A stretch of DNA of 33,848 nt from CAJXZP01 sp963974475 (lineage in GTDB: Bacteria > Bacteroidota > Bacteroidia > Flavobacteriales_G > Salibacteraceae), in assembly GCA_963974475.1 (NCBI GenBank), contig CAXBCR010000032.1:1-33848 (forward strand), written 5' to 3'. The notes under the pieces are model-generated. The model worked only from the letters and a program-made list of their open reading frames with translations, did no database searches and was not told the origin of the DNA. Both the position numbers and the translations under genes were made by a program. Below are positions 1 to 6,920 of this stretch, one piece after another. Position 1 is the first letter of the stretch; the number at the start of each line of letters is the position of its first letter.

Positions 1-151
1 AGTGGTTCAATTTGAAAAAATATAGAATGAGTAAAATTTTTATAGTTGTTTTATTTCTAAAGTTTCTAGCAGCTTCGGGTTTGTCTTTTGCGATATAACG
101 AACTTGTTGCGCTAATTTATTAATAAACTCAGAAGTGTAATTAAGCTTCAT
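1..151 (-). CDS. RelE/ParE-like toxin, partial at window edge, possibly frameshifted
   Basis: The reading frame starts at an ATG at 151 and runs off the left edge. Its first 30 residues (MKLNYTSEF..., then DKPEAARNF) fit the N-terminal half of ParE/RelE-type mRNA interferase or gyrase toxins of Bacteroidota. It overlaps the antitoxin stop by 11 nt (141-151), the usual coupled arrangement. After RNFRN the frame continues as a hydrophobic run that does not look like the family. A different frame of the same DNA reads NYKNFTHSIFFQIEP, closer to the usual K-S-x-Y-F stretch, so a frameshift near position 40-50 is possible. The rest of the gene lies outside the window, so activity cannot be judged. 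Family assignment rests on the N-terminal pattern and the partner gene. Confidence 0.55.
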   Translation of the reverse strand, partial: MKLNYTSEFINKLAQQVRYIAKDKPEAARNFRNKTTIKILLILYFFKLNH

Positions 152-377
152 AAGAGGTGATAATGTTCTCCATTGCAGTATCTACCTCAGCTACGGAGTG
201 CAGTTTTGTTTTGTGAGAAATCATGGCTTGGTAATCTGCTTGAGCTTGCTTTTTAACATCCTCAAATTTCAAATTGGTATCGACAACTTCTAATTCTGCA
301 GATGAAAAACGACTCAAAAACCAAATCACATGTTTATAAATAGTATGATCCTTGAAGTTAATGGTAATACTTTGCAT
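141..377 (-). CDS. type II toxin-antitoxin antitoxin, 78 aa
   Basis: This small protein begins MQSITINFKD, continues with VIWFLSRFSSAELEVVD, and has an acidic, helical C-terminus. That pattern is typical of short Bacteroidota antitoxins encoded just upstream of ParE/RelE toxins. The N-terminal part would form a dimer and the tail would wrap the toxin. I use the ATG at 377 rather than the upstream one at 497, because a TAnnTTTG box lies at 401-394 and translation upstream of it gives a low-complexity, Phe-rich leader. Its last 11 nt overlap the toxin start. Antitoxins of this kind normally repress their own operon, but no operator was recognised. Confidence 0.62.
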   Translation of the reverse strand: MQSITINFKDHTIYKHVIWFLSRFSSAELEVVDTNLKFEDVKKQAQADYQAMISHKTKLHSVAEVDTAMENIITSYEA

Positions 378-393
378 GTTGTTATTCTTTAGA

Positions 394-401
394 CAAATGT
401 A
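394..401 (-). promoter_or_regulatory. putative -7 promoter box (TACATTTG) of the toxin-antitoxin operon
   Basis: On the minus strand the bases read TACATTTG, a perfect match to the Bacteroidota -7 consensus TAnnTTTG, ending 17 nt before the antitoxin ATG at 377. No clear -33 TTG element lies 19-21 nt upstream. It supports the shorter antitoxin start. Confidence 0.45.
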
Positions 402-461
402 ATTAATTTTTTTAATGGAGTTAAATGTTTTACTGCTCCTCAAGAGAGGTAAGAAGGTTAA

Positions 462-570
462 AAAAAAACAAGTAAAAAAGGTTGTTCCTTCCGACACAGC
501 CTTTCCTTATAAATGTTATTAAGACTAACGTTGTTGGTCTAATTCTGACGAAATTTCGATGGTAATATCG
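462..570. repeat. decayed direct copy of the hppA-yceI 3' end and terminator
   Basis: This stretch aligns without gaps to 2330-2438 at a constant offset of 1868. Bases 506-560 are identical to 2374-2428, including the gene-end sequence. Further left, the terminator stem (480-501) is a mutated version of the perfect hairpin at 2348-2369. Homology stops abruptly at about 570. The two copies flank about 1.76 kb carrying the DUF6435, SRPBCC and flavin reductase genes. Confidence 0.85.
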
Positions 571-629
571 TGACTATAAATTTTTAGGTTTGCAGAAAAT
601 CTATTGGCCGTAAATGAATATGAGTACAT
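525..629 (-). pseudogene. relic of a YceI-domain C-terminus (34 codons)
   Basis: A short minus-strand frame runs from ATG (629) to TAG (525). Its last 14 residues, DITIEISSELDQQR, are identical to the C-terminus of the pyrophosphatase-YceI protein encoded from 5164. The first 20 residues have no clear nucleotide match to that gene, and an in-frame stop lies four codons upstream of the ATG. It is best read as a leftover 3' end, either of a second YceI gene or of a duplicated copy of the fusion gene. It is unlikely to make a functional protein. Confidence 0.6.
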
Positions 630-877
630 GACCTTTTAAATTTCATCCTTTTTCGCTAATAAAATTGCAATTCCAACTTGAATAATTTTTGGTTGGGTTG
701 ATGCCAAGTGCTATGAATACATTCTGATTATTTCCAATCACCTGAAGCTTGTAAAGGTTATATCCTAAAAGTTATACGCATTTGTGCAATGGGCATTTTG
801 TAAGAATTTATTAAAATGTTTAACTAAATTAATAAAACGTTAAACAAAACGTATATTTGTCATCTAAAATGGTAATT
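630..877. other. intergenic region, no gene seen
   Basis: About 250 AT-rich bases lie between the YceI relic and the DUF6435 gene. The minus strand has a 42-codon open stretch (around 645-770) with no start and no family resemblance that I recognise. Apart from a promoter box at 852-859 I see nothing else. Confidence 0.5.
852..859 (+). promoter_or_regulatory. putative -7 promoter box (TATATTTG) of the 878-2149 operon
   Basis: TATATTTG matches TAnnTTTG exactly and lies 18 nt before the ATG at 878. A -33 TTG at the right spacing is not obvious. It is the only such box ahead of the three co-directional genes. Confidence 0.45.
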
Positions 878-1033
878 ATGTTTTTTACATTTAAAACGAA
901 AAAAGAAAAGCTTCAAAAAAGGCGAAAAAATTTATTGGAGCAAGCGTATCAATGGTCGTCAATTGACCGTAAAAAAAGTGATGCATATTATGCTGAAGCT
1001 GATGCTATTGATGAGCAATTAAAAGAGGTTTAA
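878..1033 (+). CDS. DUF6435 family (Lacal_2735-like) small protein, 51 aa
   Basis: The protein starts MFFTFKTKKEKLQKR and continues with LLEQAYQWSSIDRKKSDAYYAEAD. This matches the very short, charged, helical proteins of the DUF6435/Lacal_2735 family of Bacteroidota, which are about 50-60 aa long. Their function is unknown. An ATG nine bases upstream (869) would add three residues; I chose 878 because family members begin MF. It is first in an apparent operon, 23 nt upstream of the SRPBCC gene, behind a TATATTTG box. Confidence 0.72.
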   Translation: MFFTFKTKKEKLQKRRKNLLEQAYQWSSIDRKKSDAYYAEADAIDEQLKEV

Positions 1034-1056
1034 GCAAAATTTTAAAGAGAAATTAT

Positions 1057-1530
1057 ATGGCATTTTACCAGCTAATAAAAAAGCAAAAAGTGAACGCTAC
1101 CATAGATGAGGTTTGGGATTTTATTTCTTCACCCGCTAATTTGAAAGAAATCACTCCAGATTATATGGGGTTTGATATTACCTCAAAAGAGTTGCAAGAA
1201 AAAATGTATCCAGGTATGATTATTACCTATGCGGTTACGCCTGTTTTAGGTATAAAAACCGACTGGATGACGGAGATTACCCAAGTACGCGATAAACAGT
1301 TTTTTGTGGATGAACAGCGTATTGGGCCGTATTCACTTTGGCATCATCAACATCATATTGAGCCAATTGAAAATGGCGTACTCATGACCGATATTGTGAC
1401 CTATTCACCTCCTTTTGGGTTTCTAGGAGCAATAGCAAATACCCTGATGATTAAGGGGAAGTTAAAGGAAATTTTTGATTACCGTTTTAAAGCGGTTATA
1501 CGTAAGTATGGAGAATATGCATCTAACTAA
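1057..1530 (+). CDS. SRPBCC family protein
   Basis: This 157-aa soluble protein starts with the strand typical of START/Bet v1-like (SRPBCC) folds: a hydrophobic strand, then 'V-N-A-T-I-D-E-V-W-D-F-I-S-S-P-A-N-L' at about residues 12-29. It ends in a long C-terminal helix (LKEIFDYRFKAVIRKYGEY). The fold makes a helix-grip pocket for a hydrophobic ligand, but no ligand or catalytic residue can be assigned. Length is normal for a single-domain member. It sits between the DUF6435 gene and a flavin reductase gene whose start lies inside its last codons, so the two are probably translationally coupled. There is no signal peptide. Confidence 0.8.
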   Translation: MAFYQLIKKQKVNATIDEVWDFISSPANLKEITPDYMGFDITSKELQEKMYPGMIITYAVTPVLGIKTDWMTEITQVRDKQFFVDEQRIGPYSLWHHQHHIEPIENGVLMTDIVTYSPPFGFLGAIANTLMIKGKLKEIFDYRFKAVIRKYGEYASN

Positions 1531-2149
1531 AAGAGATATAGCGGATGCCGCGCACGTGTTTCGGTTGAACTTAATTAATTCTATTACGGGAATTAAGCCG
1601 GGTAATATGATTGGTACGGTAGGTGAAGATGGCAGAACTAATTTGGCTGTTTTTAGTTCGGTGGTGCATTTAGGTAGCCACCCGCCATTAATAGGTTTTA
1701 TATTACGCCCAGAACAAGAAGTGCGCAGGCACACGTGGGAAAACATAAAAAAAACAGGATGTTATACCATTAACCATATTCATTCCGGCTTCATTAAAAA
1801 CGCGCATTATACATCTGTCAAGTTTGATGATACAGTTTCTGAGTTTGATGCATGTAATCTTACGGAAGAATATATAAACGGGTTTATTGCTCCGTTTGTG
1901 GCGGAAAGCACCATTAAAATAGGATTGAAATTTAAAGAGATAATTCCCATTGCGCTCAATAACACTTCTTTGGTTATAGGTGAGGTTGCGCATATAATTC
2001 TTCCAAAAGAAGTAGTTTCACCCAATGGACGTGTGGATTTAAGCGCTGCTGAAAGTATTGGTATTTCAGGATTGAATAGATATTATTCCGTGGAACAGAA
2101 GCATGAGGTACCGTATGCACGGATAAACGAAGTTCCGAAGTTTTTATAA
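1517..2149 (+). CDS. flavin reductase family protein (FMN-binding split barrel)
   Basis: The protein is predicted to be an FMN-binding split-barrel enzyme of the flavin reductase-like family, possibly reducing FMN with NAD(P)H. Supporting features are the early segment 'N-M-I-G-T-V' followed by TNLAVFSSVVHLGSHPPLIGF at about residues 30-60, then R-x-T-W-E-N-I and the 'Y-T-I-N-H' strand. Starts at 1475, 1508 and 1517 share the frame. I prefer 1517 (MHLTKRDI), which overlaps the SRPBCC stop by 14 nt; 1508 adds MEN. Length (210 aa) is normal. The substrate is unknown. In such small operons it could act on the ligand bound by the SRPBCC neighbour, but that is inference. A strong hairpin terminator follows at 2341-2376. 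Confidence 0.8.
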   Translation: MHLTKRDIADAAHVFRLNLINSITGIKPGNMIGTVGEDGRTNLAVFSSVVHLGSHPPLIGFILRPEQEVRRHTWENIKKTGCYTINHIHSGFIKNAHYTSVKFDDTVSEFDACNLTEEYINGFIAPFVAESTIKIGLKFKEIIPIALNNTSLVIGEVAHIILPKEVVSPNGRVDLSAAESIGISGLNRYYSVEQKHEVPYARINEVPKFL

Positions 2150-2329
2150 TTTCCATTGGGAATTAGCGTAATCGTTTGAACTCGTTGTTTTTTTACAAGA
2201 ATAAATGCAATAGCCCAATCGAAACCAACTTTAGCAAACCGGTGAATTAGAAAGTGAGCAACCCCCAAATGATGTTGAAGTGGATACTTAGGCGGTGCAT
2301 AAAATGATTCCAAACCATTGTATGAGTAA

Positions 2330-2438
2330 AAAAAAGCAATAAAAAAAGGCTGTTTCGAAAGAAACAGCCTTTTTTTATAAATGTTATTAAGACTAACGTT
2401 GTTGGTCTAATTCTGACGAAATTTCGATAGTAATGTCA
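2330..2438. repeat. direct repeat, intact copy (3' end of hppA-yceI with terminator)
   Basis: This is the partner of 462-570, in the same orientation. It contains the last 15 codons of the pyrophosphatase-YceI gene and a perfect bidirectional terminator. Copy differences are concentrated in the hairpin, where the other copy has lost pairing. Confidence 0.85.
2341..2376. terminator. bidirectional intrinsic terminator
   Basis: A perfect 9-bp stem (GGCTGTTTC at 2348-2356, GAAACAGCC at 2361-2369) is closed by a GAAA tetraloop. Seven A lie on the left and seven T on the right, so it can work on both strands. It separates the convergent flavin reductase (plus) and pyrophosphatase (minus) genes. 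Confidence 0.9.
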
Positions 2439-5164
2439 TCTCCTAAAACGCCTAACATATAATCCATTCCGTAATCAGAACGAAGAATAGTTAATTCGCC
2501 TACAAATGATGTTACAAATAAACCTTCTTTGAAAGGAGATTCTTGAACTCCTAAATAGGTAAAAGGAAGAACAACATCTTTCGTTACACCGTGCATGGTT
2601 AATTGTCCTGCAGCTTCATAATGATCGTCTACCTTAGTAATGGTAGAAGAAACGAAGTCAATGGTTTTGAAATTAGCAGTATCTAAGAAATCAGAGCTTA
2701 ATACGTGCTCATCTCTATCCGCATTCGATGTGTTTAATGAAGCCACATCAATAGCGATAGTCATAGTTCCAGAAGTGTAATCTGTACCCAGGTCAATGGT
2801 ACCATGTACCTTATTCATGTTTCCTTTCGAAGTAGCTAACATGTGACGGATTTTAAAATCCACGTAGGTATGTGACTCATCAATTCCCCACATTCCAGAA
2901 ATTTCTGAAAGCTCAGGAGCAGCTACGGTTTCAACGGTGGTTTCATTTCCTTCAGAATGACCTTCATCATTCAACATAGGAGCAATCACCAAACCAATCA
3001 AACAGGTTAGTTTAATTAAGATGTTCATAGAAGGACCAGAAGTATCTTTAAATGGATCACCAACAGTGTCACCAGTTACCGCTGCTTTATGCGCTTCAGA
3101 ACCTTTGTAGGTCATTTCACCGTTGATCATAACACCAGCTTCAAATGATTTTTTAGCGTTATCCCAAGCACCACCAGCGTTGTTTTGGAAGATAGCCCAA
3201 AGAACACCTGATACAGTAACACCAGCCATATAACCACCCAACATCTCAGCAATAGCTGATTTGTCCATTCCTATTAACATAGGAACAACAGCAATTAGAA
3301 TAGGAAAGCCGATAGTTAATAAACCTGGTAGCATCATTTCTTTCAAAGAAGCTTTGGTAGAAATAGCCACACATTTATCGTATTCTGGTTTGCCAGTTCC
3401 TTCCATAATTCCTGGAATTTCTTTGAACTGACGTCTTACTTCGTATACCATTTCCATGGCTGCTTTACCTACCGCATTCATTGCAAGTGCAGAGAATACA
3501 ACTGGTACCATACCACCTACAAATAACATTGCTAATACTGGTGCTTTAAAGATGTTAATACCATCAATACCAGTAAACGTTACATAAGCAGCAAATAATG
3601 CTAATGAAGTTAATGCTGCAGAAGCAATAGCAAAACCTTTACCAGTAGCAGCAGTAGTATTACCTACAGAATCTAAAATATCAGTACGTTCACGAACGAT
3701 AGGGTCTTGTTCACTCATTTCAGCAATACCACCTGCGTTATCTGCAATAGGACCGAAAGCATCAATTGCTAATTGCATAGCTGTAGTAGCCATCATTGCA
3801 GAAGCAGCTAAAGCTACACCGTAAAATCCAGCAAGTGCATAAGAAGCCCAAATGGCAGCAGCAAATAATAATACAGAAGGGAATGTAGAAATCATTCCGG
3901 TAGCTAAACCAGCAATAATATTTGTTCCTGCTCCAGTACTTGATTTTTCAACAATCTCTAAAATTGGTTTTTTACCTAATCCAGTATAGTACTCCGTAAT
4001 AGATGAAATAACACCACCTACAAATAGACCTACTAAAGTTGCGTAGAATACACGCATTGAAGAAATTTCAATTTTTCCTTCTCCAAAGAATTCCATGGTT
4101 AAGGTTTCTGGCAACATCCAAGTCACTAAGAAATAAGAAGAGATAGCCACTAATGCAATAGATACCCAGTTACCAATGTTTAAAGCTCCCATTACTTGAG
4201 ATTCTTTCGCATCGTTACTAGAAATCTTAACTAGCATAGTACCAATCAATGAAATAATAATTCCGAAACCAGCAATTGCCATTGGTAATAAGATTGGTCC
4301 AATTCCACCGAATCCTTCCGAAACGATATCGCCACCCATATCTTTAATGATGTAATTACCTAAAACCATTGCAGCTAAAACAGTTGCTACATAAGAACCA
4401 AATAAATCAGCTCCCATACCTGCAACATCACCTACATTATCACCCACGTTATCTGCAATTGTAGCAGGGTTACGAGGATCATCTTCTGGAATACCTGCTT
4501 CAACTTTACCTACTAAATCAGCACCCACATCAGCAGCTTTGGTATAAATACCACCACCCACACGTGCAAACAAAGCAATAGACTCAGCTCCTAAAGAGAA
4601 ACCAGCTAATGTTTCTAAAACGATGGTCATCATTTCAGTTGCAGATTTCATTTCACCATCTAATTCAACTGGAGCCCAAACACCATTCATGAACATTTGG
4701 AAGAATACAATGAAAAAAGTTGTTAAACCTAAAACGGCTAACCCAGCAACTCCAAGTCCCATTACGGTACCACCACCAAAAGACACTTTCAATGCGTCTG
4801 GTAAAGAGGTACGTGCAGCTTGGGTAGTTCTAACGTTGGTTTTAGTAGCAATTTTCATTCCCATGTTTCCTGCTAAAGCAGAGAAAAATGCACCGAAAAT
4901 AAATGCCACTACAATTAGTATGTGTGTAGTAGGTACCAAAAATGATACACCTGCTAAGGCAATACTCACCACTACAACGAATACAGCTAATAATCTGTAC
5001 TCTGCATTTAAAAATGCCAAAGCACCTTCATAAATGTGGTCAGAAATTTCTTTCATTTTACCATCACCTGCATCTTGTTTTATTACCCAAGATTTTTTAA
5101 TCATCATGTAGGCTAGTCCCACTAGTGCCATTAGGATTGGCACGTAAATCATCATTGATTCCAT
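2393..5164 (-). CDS. hppA: membrane-bound ion-translocating pyrophosphatase with C-terminal YceI domain
   Basis: Residues 1 to about 737 form a complete membrane pyrophosphatase, a multi-span inner-membrane pump that couples PPi hydrolysis to H+ or Na+ export. The catalytic loop (GADLVGKVEAGIPEDDPRNP, then ATIADNVGDNVGDVAGMGAD) and SITEYYTG are intact. The motif GNTTAATGKG has Ala where K+-independent enzymes have Lys, which suggests the K+-dependent class; the pumped ion cannot be settled. After an acidic linker (about 738-757) comes a full YceI-like lipocalin domain (758-921): W-x-I-D-x-S-H, a central D-x-x-S-L-x-T, MHGVTK, and a conserved C-terminal strand. Normal family length is 650-800 aa; this protein has 923. 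The frame is continuous with no stop at the junction. It lies downstream of pdhB but probably has its own promoter. Confidence 0.95.
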   Translation of the reverse strand: MESMMIYVPILMALVGLAYMMIKKSWVIKQDAGDGKMKEISDHIYEGALAFLNAEYRLLAVFVVVVSIALAGVSFLVPTTHILIVVAFIFGAFFSALAGNMGMKIATKTNVRTTQAARTSLPDALKVSFGGGTVMGLGVAGLAVLGLTTFFIVFFQMFMNGVWAPVELDGEMKSATEMMTIVLETLAGFSLGAESIALFARVGGGIYTKAADVGADLVGKVEAGIPEDDPRNPATIADNVGDNVGDVAGMGADLFGSYVATVLAAMVLGNYIIKDMGGDIVSEGFGGIGPILLPMAIAGFGIIISLIGTMLVKISSNDAKESQVMGALNIGNWVSIALVAISSYFLVTWMLPETLTMEFFGEGKIEISSMRVFYATLVGLFVGGVISSITEYYTGLGKKPILEIVEKSSTGAGTNIIAGLATGMISTFPSVLLFAAAIWASYALAGFYGVALAASAMMATTAMQLAIDAFGPIADNAGGIAEMSEQDPIVRERTDILDSVGNTTAATGKGFAIASAALTSLALFAAYVTFTGIDGINIFKAPVLAMLFVGGMVPVVFSALAMNAVGKAAMEMVYEVRRQFKEIPGIMEGTGKPEYDKCVAISTKASLKEMMLPGLLTIGFPILIAVVPMLIGMDKSAIAEMLGGYMAGVTVSGVLWAIFQNNAGGAWDNAKKSFEAGVMINGEMTYKGSEAHKAAVTGDTVGDPFKDTSGPSMNILIKLTCLIGLVIAPMLNDEGHSEGNETTVETVAAPELSEISGMWGIDESHTYVDFKIRHMLATSKGNMNKVHGTIDLGTDYTSGTMTIAIDVASLNTSNADRDEHVLSSDFLDTANFKTIDFVSSTITKVDDHYEAAGQLTMHGVTKDVVLPFTYLGVQESPFKEGLFVTSFVGELTILRSDYGMDYMLGVLGDDITIEISSELDQQR

Positions 5165-5194
5165 TCTGTTGTTTTTGTTTTTCTATAATTAAAA

Positions 5195-5214
5195 CGCCCC
5201 CTAAAAAGGGGGCG
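5195..5214 (-). terminator. intrinsic terminator of pdhB
   Basis: On the minus strand a GC-rich stem (CGCCCCC / GGGGGCG, seven pairs plus a T-A pair) with a T-rich loop is followed by TTTTAATT, 62 nt beyond the pdhB stop. It sits directly downstream of a TATATTTG box, so it may also form near the 5' end of the hppA transcript. Confidence 0.75.
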
Positions 5215-5222
5215 CAAATATA
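5215..5222 (-). promoter_or_regulatory. putative -7 promoter box (TATATTTG) of hppA
   Basis: The minus strand reads TATATTTG, a perfect -7 match. It would start transcription at about 5210, giving a leader of about 45 nt. The start would fall inside the pdhB terminator stem. No convincing -33 element was found. Confidence 0.35.
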
Positions 5223-5276
5223 TTATTTAAACTTTATAAATAATAGGTTTTTGAGAGCCCTATTAAATTATTGGTT

Positions 5277-6257
5277 TTAAAGCTTGTACATAGCTGCCTT
5301 CACGGCCTTCATTAAATCGTCTACTCCTGGAAGTGCCTCTGCAATAAGTGTTTTTGCAAATGCAAACGATGTGTCCGATTGTGTTAATCTTCTTACCGGA
5401 GCATCCAAGAAGTCAAATGCCTTACTTTGAATCTGATAAGTTACTTCTGAAGAAATAGATGCAAATGGCCAGGATTCTTCCAATACAATTACTCGGTTGG
5501 TTTTCTTTACCGAGGTAAGGATGGTATCCATATCTAAAGGACGAATGGTTCTTAAATCAATAATTTCTACATTGATTCCTTCTTTGGCTAATTCATCTGC
5601 CGCTGCATAGGCGGTTTTAATTATTTTACCGAAAGATACGATAGTACAATCTGTACCTACCCGTTTTACATCGGCTTTGCCAATTGGTAGTACATATTCT
5701 CCTTCGGGAACTTCTCCTTTATCGCCATACATGGATTCACTTTCCATGAAAACAACTGGGTTGTCATCACGAATTGCTGCTTTTAACAATCCTTTGGCAT
5801 CATACGGATTTGAAGGTGTAATTACTTTTAATCCTGGAACCATTGCGTACATGGCTTCAAAACTTTGCGAATGGGTAGCTCCTAATTGTCCTGCGGTACC
5901 GTTTGGTCCACGAAATACTATTGGATTTCCAAATTGACCACCCGACATTTGGCGCATTTTTGCTGCGCTATTTATAATTTGGTCGGCTGCTAGGATGGCA
6001 AAATTCCATGTCATAAACTCAACAATGGGACGTAAACCGTTCATAGCTGACCCTACCGCGATACCTGCAAAACCTAACTCAGCAATGGGCGTATCGATAA
6101 CTCGTTTTGCTCCGAATTCATCCAACATGCCTTTACTCGCTTTATAAGCTCCGTTGTATTGCGCTACTTCCTCGCCTAAGAGATAAACATTTTCGTCCCT
6201 TCGCATTTCTTCGGTCATCGCCTCTTGAATTGCTTCTCTAAATTGTATTACTCGCAT
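5277..6257 (-). CDS. pdhB: pyruvate dehydrogenase E1 component, beta subunit
   Basis: This is the beta subunit of the thiamine-diphosphate E1 enzyme that oxidatively decarboxylates pyruvate and passes the acetyl group to lipoyl-E2. It carries the transketolase-type pyrimidine-binding domain (about 1-180, with LGEEVAQYNGAY, the conserved TPIAELGFAGIAVG, and a RGPNG-TAGQLGATHSQ segment) and a C-terminal transketolase domain (about 195-320, with VEIIDLRTIRPLD and VVLEESW-like RVIVLEESWP). At 326 aa it is full length. I place the start at 6257 (MRVIQFREAI), because the upstream in-frame ATG at 6284 overlaps a TATTTTTG promoter box. The alpha subunit and E2 genes are not in the window. A terminator follows at 5195-5214. 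Confidence 0.95.
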   Translation of the reverse strand: MRVIQFREAIQEAMTEEMRRDENVYLLGEEVAQYNGAYKASKGMLDEFGAKRVIDTPIAELGFAGIAVGSAMNGLRPIVEFMTWNFAILAADQIINSAAKMRQMSGGQFGNPIVFRGPNGTAGQLGATHSQSFEAMYAMVPGLKVITPSNPYDAKGLLKAAIRDDNPVVFMESESMYGDKGEVPEGEYVLPIGKADVKRVGTDCTIVSFGKIIKTAYAAADELAKEGINVEIIDLRTIRPLDMDTILTSVKKTNRVIVLEESWPFASISSEVTYQIQSKAFDFLDAPVRRLTQSDTSFAFAKTLIAEALPGVDDLMKAVKAAMYKL

Positions 6258-6281
6258 TGATTTGGTTTTATTTCTAGCGTG

Positions 6282-6289
6282 CAAAAATA
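6282..6289 (-). promoter_or_regulatory. putative -7 promoter box (TATTTTTG) of pdhB
   Basis: On the minus strand TATTTTTG fits TAnnTTTG and ends 25 nt before the pdhB ATG at 6257. It overlaps an alternative upstream ATG and so argues for the shorter protein. A -33 TTG is not evident. Confidence 0.45.
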
Positions 6290-6615
6290 CGATGTTTCTT
6301 ATTGATTTGATTGTATGGTGTTGAGAAAATTATTTGGGTCTATTCCAAAATTTTGCAATGGCACTTGTAAATAGCTTCAAGGTCCCGTTTGGAATTTACT
6401 GATAATTGAAAAGTTAATGTTTTTTTTCGCATATTTAGCAGCTTGCACTGTTGCCTATCCGTAGCAGTGTAATTTGTGCCTTGGTCATCCCGTCCTTTTA
6501 AATGGAGATAAAAGCAAAGAGACTATTGTTAAAGAGAATCAAAGATTCTTTTGTTCGAATAATTCCATTTCTAAATTTGTAAATGGAGCCTTTTGTTGTG
6601 GGTATGGAATAATAA
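6290..6615. other. intergenic region, probably decayed coding DNA
   Basis: No supportable intact gene. A plus-strand frame of 65 codons (6474-6671) exists but has no family resemblance and overlaps, in another frame, the relic described at 6616-6769. The upstream part may be the remains of the same secreted protein, but I cannot recognise it in any frame. Confidence 0.45.
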
Positions 6616-6769
6616 AAAACGCTGCTCAATGCCTACACGACAACAGTTGCTGTCACGATAAACACTTCTAAAGCAAATGTTGATTTGAGTCCGTTACCCA
6701 AAGGAATGTACCTTATTAAAGGTTAAATCAGAGTTGGGAAGTAAAACGGTAAAGGTGATGAAGGAGTAG
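6616..6769 (+). pseudogene. frameshifted relic of a T9SS C-terminal sorting domain
   Basis: The plus strand reads NTSKANVDLSPLPKGMYLIK up to 6720. After one extra G at 6721-6722 it continues as VKSELGSKTVKVMKE followed by TAG at 6767. Together this is a textbook type A sorting domain end (DLSxLxKGxYLIKV...K..KVxKE), which routes proteins through the type IX secretion system. The one-base insertion causes an early stop (GGT TAA), and the frame is closed upstream by stops at 6613-6615. The remainder of the gene is missing or unrecognisable. A sequencing error could explain the single shift but not the upstream loss. Confidence 0.7.
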
Positions 6770-6884
6770 GGAGATTTCTTAAATAAATTATAATCATAAC
6801 CCTTTTGAATTTCGTACCTTCGCGCGATAGGGATAAATGACTTGTTTTTATTATGCAAGCATAACTATTTAGCGATTAATTGGT

Positions 6885-6892
6885 TATTTTTG
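6885..6892 (+). promoter_or_regulatory. putative -7 promoter box (TATTTTTG) of the etf operon
   Basis: TATTTTTG matches TAnnTTTG and ends 28 nt before the etfB ATG, giving a leader of about 20-23 nt. A weak TTTAG lies roughly where the -33 element should be. Confidence 0.5.
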
Positions 6893-6920
6893 TGAACCGA
6901 TTTTTAATAAAAGAATAAAT

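Noticed and set aside
2083..2313. 76-codon minus-strand open frame downstream of the flavin reductase gene
   Set aside because: It overlaps the end of the flavin reductase coding region, has no family resemblance, and lacks a promoter box.
4623..5033. 136-codon plus-strand open frame inside the pyrophosphatase gene
   Set aside because: It is antisense to highly conserved pump sequence and has no independent support.
6474..6671. 65-codon plus-strand frame rich in Cys
   Set aside because: It overlaps, in another frame, the sorting-domain relic that has a clear family pattern. Its own composition fits no known small Cys-rich family.
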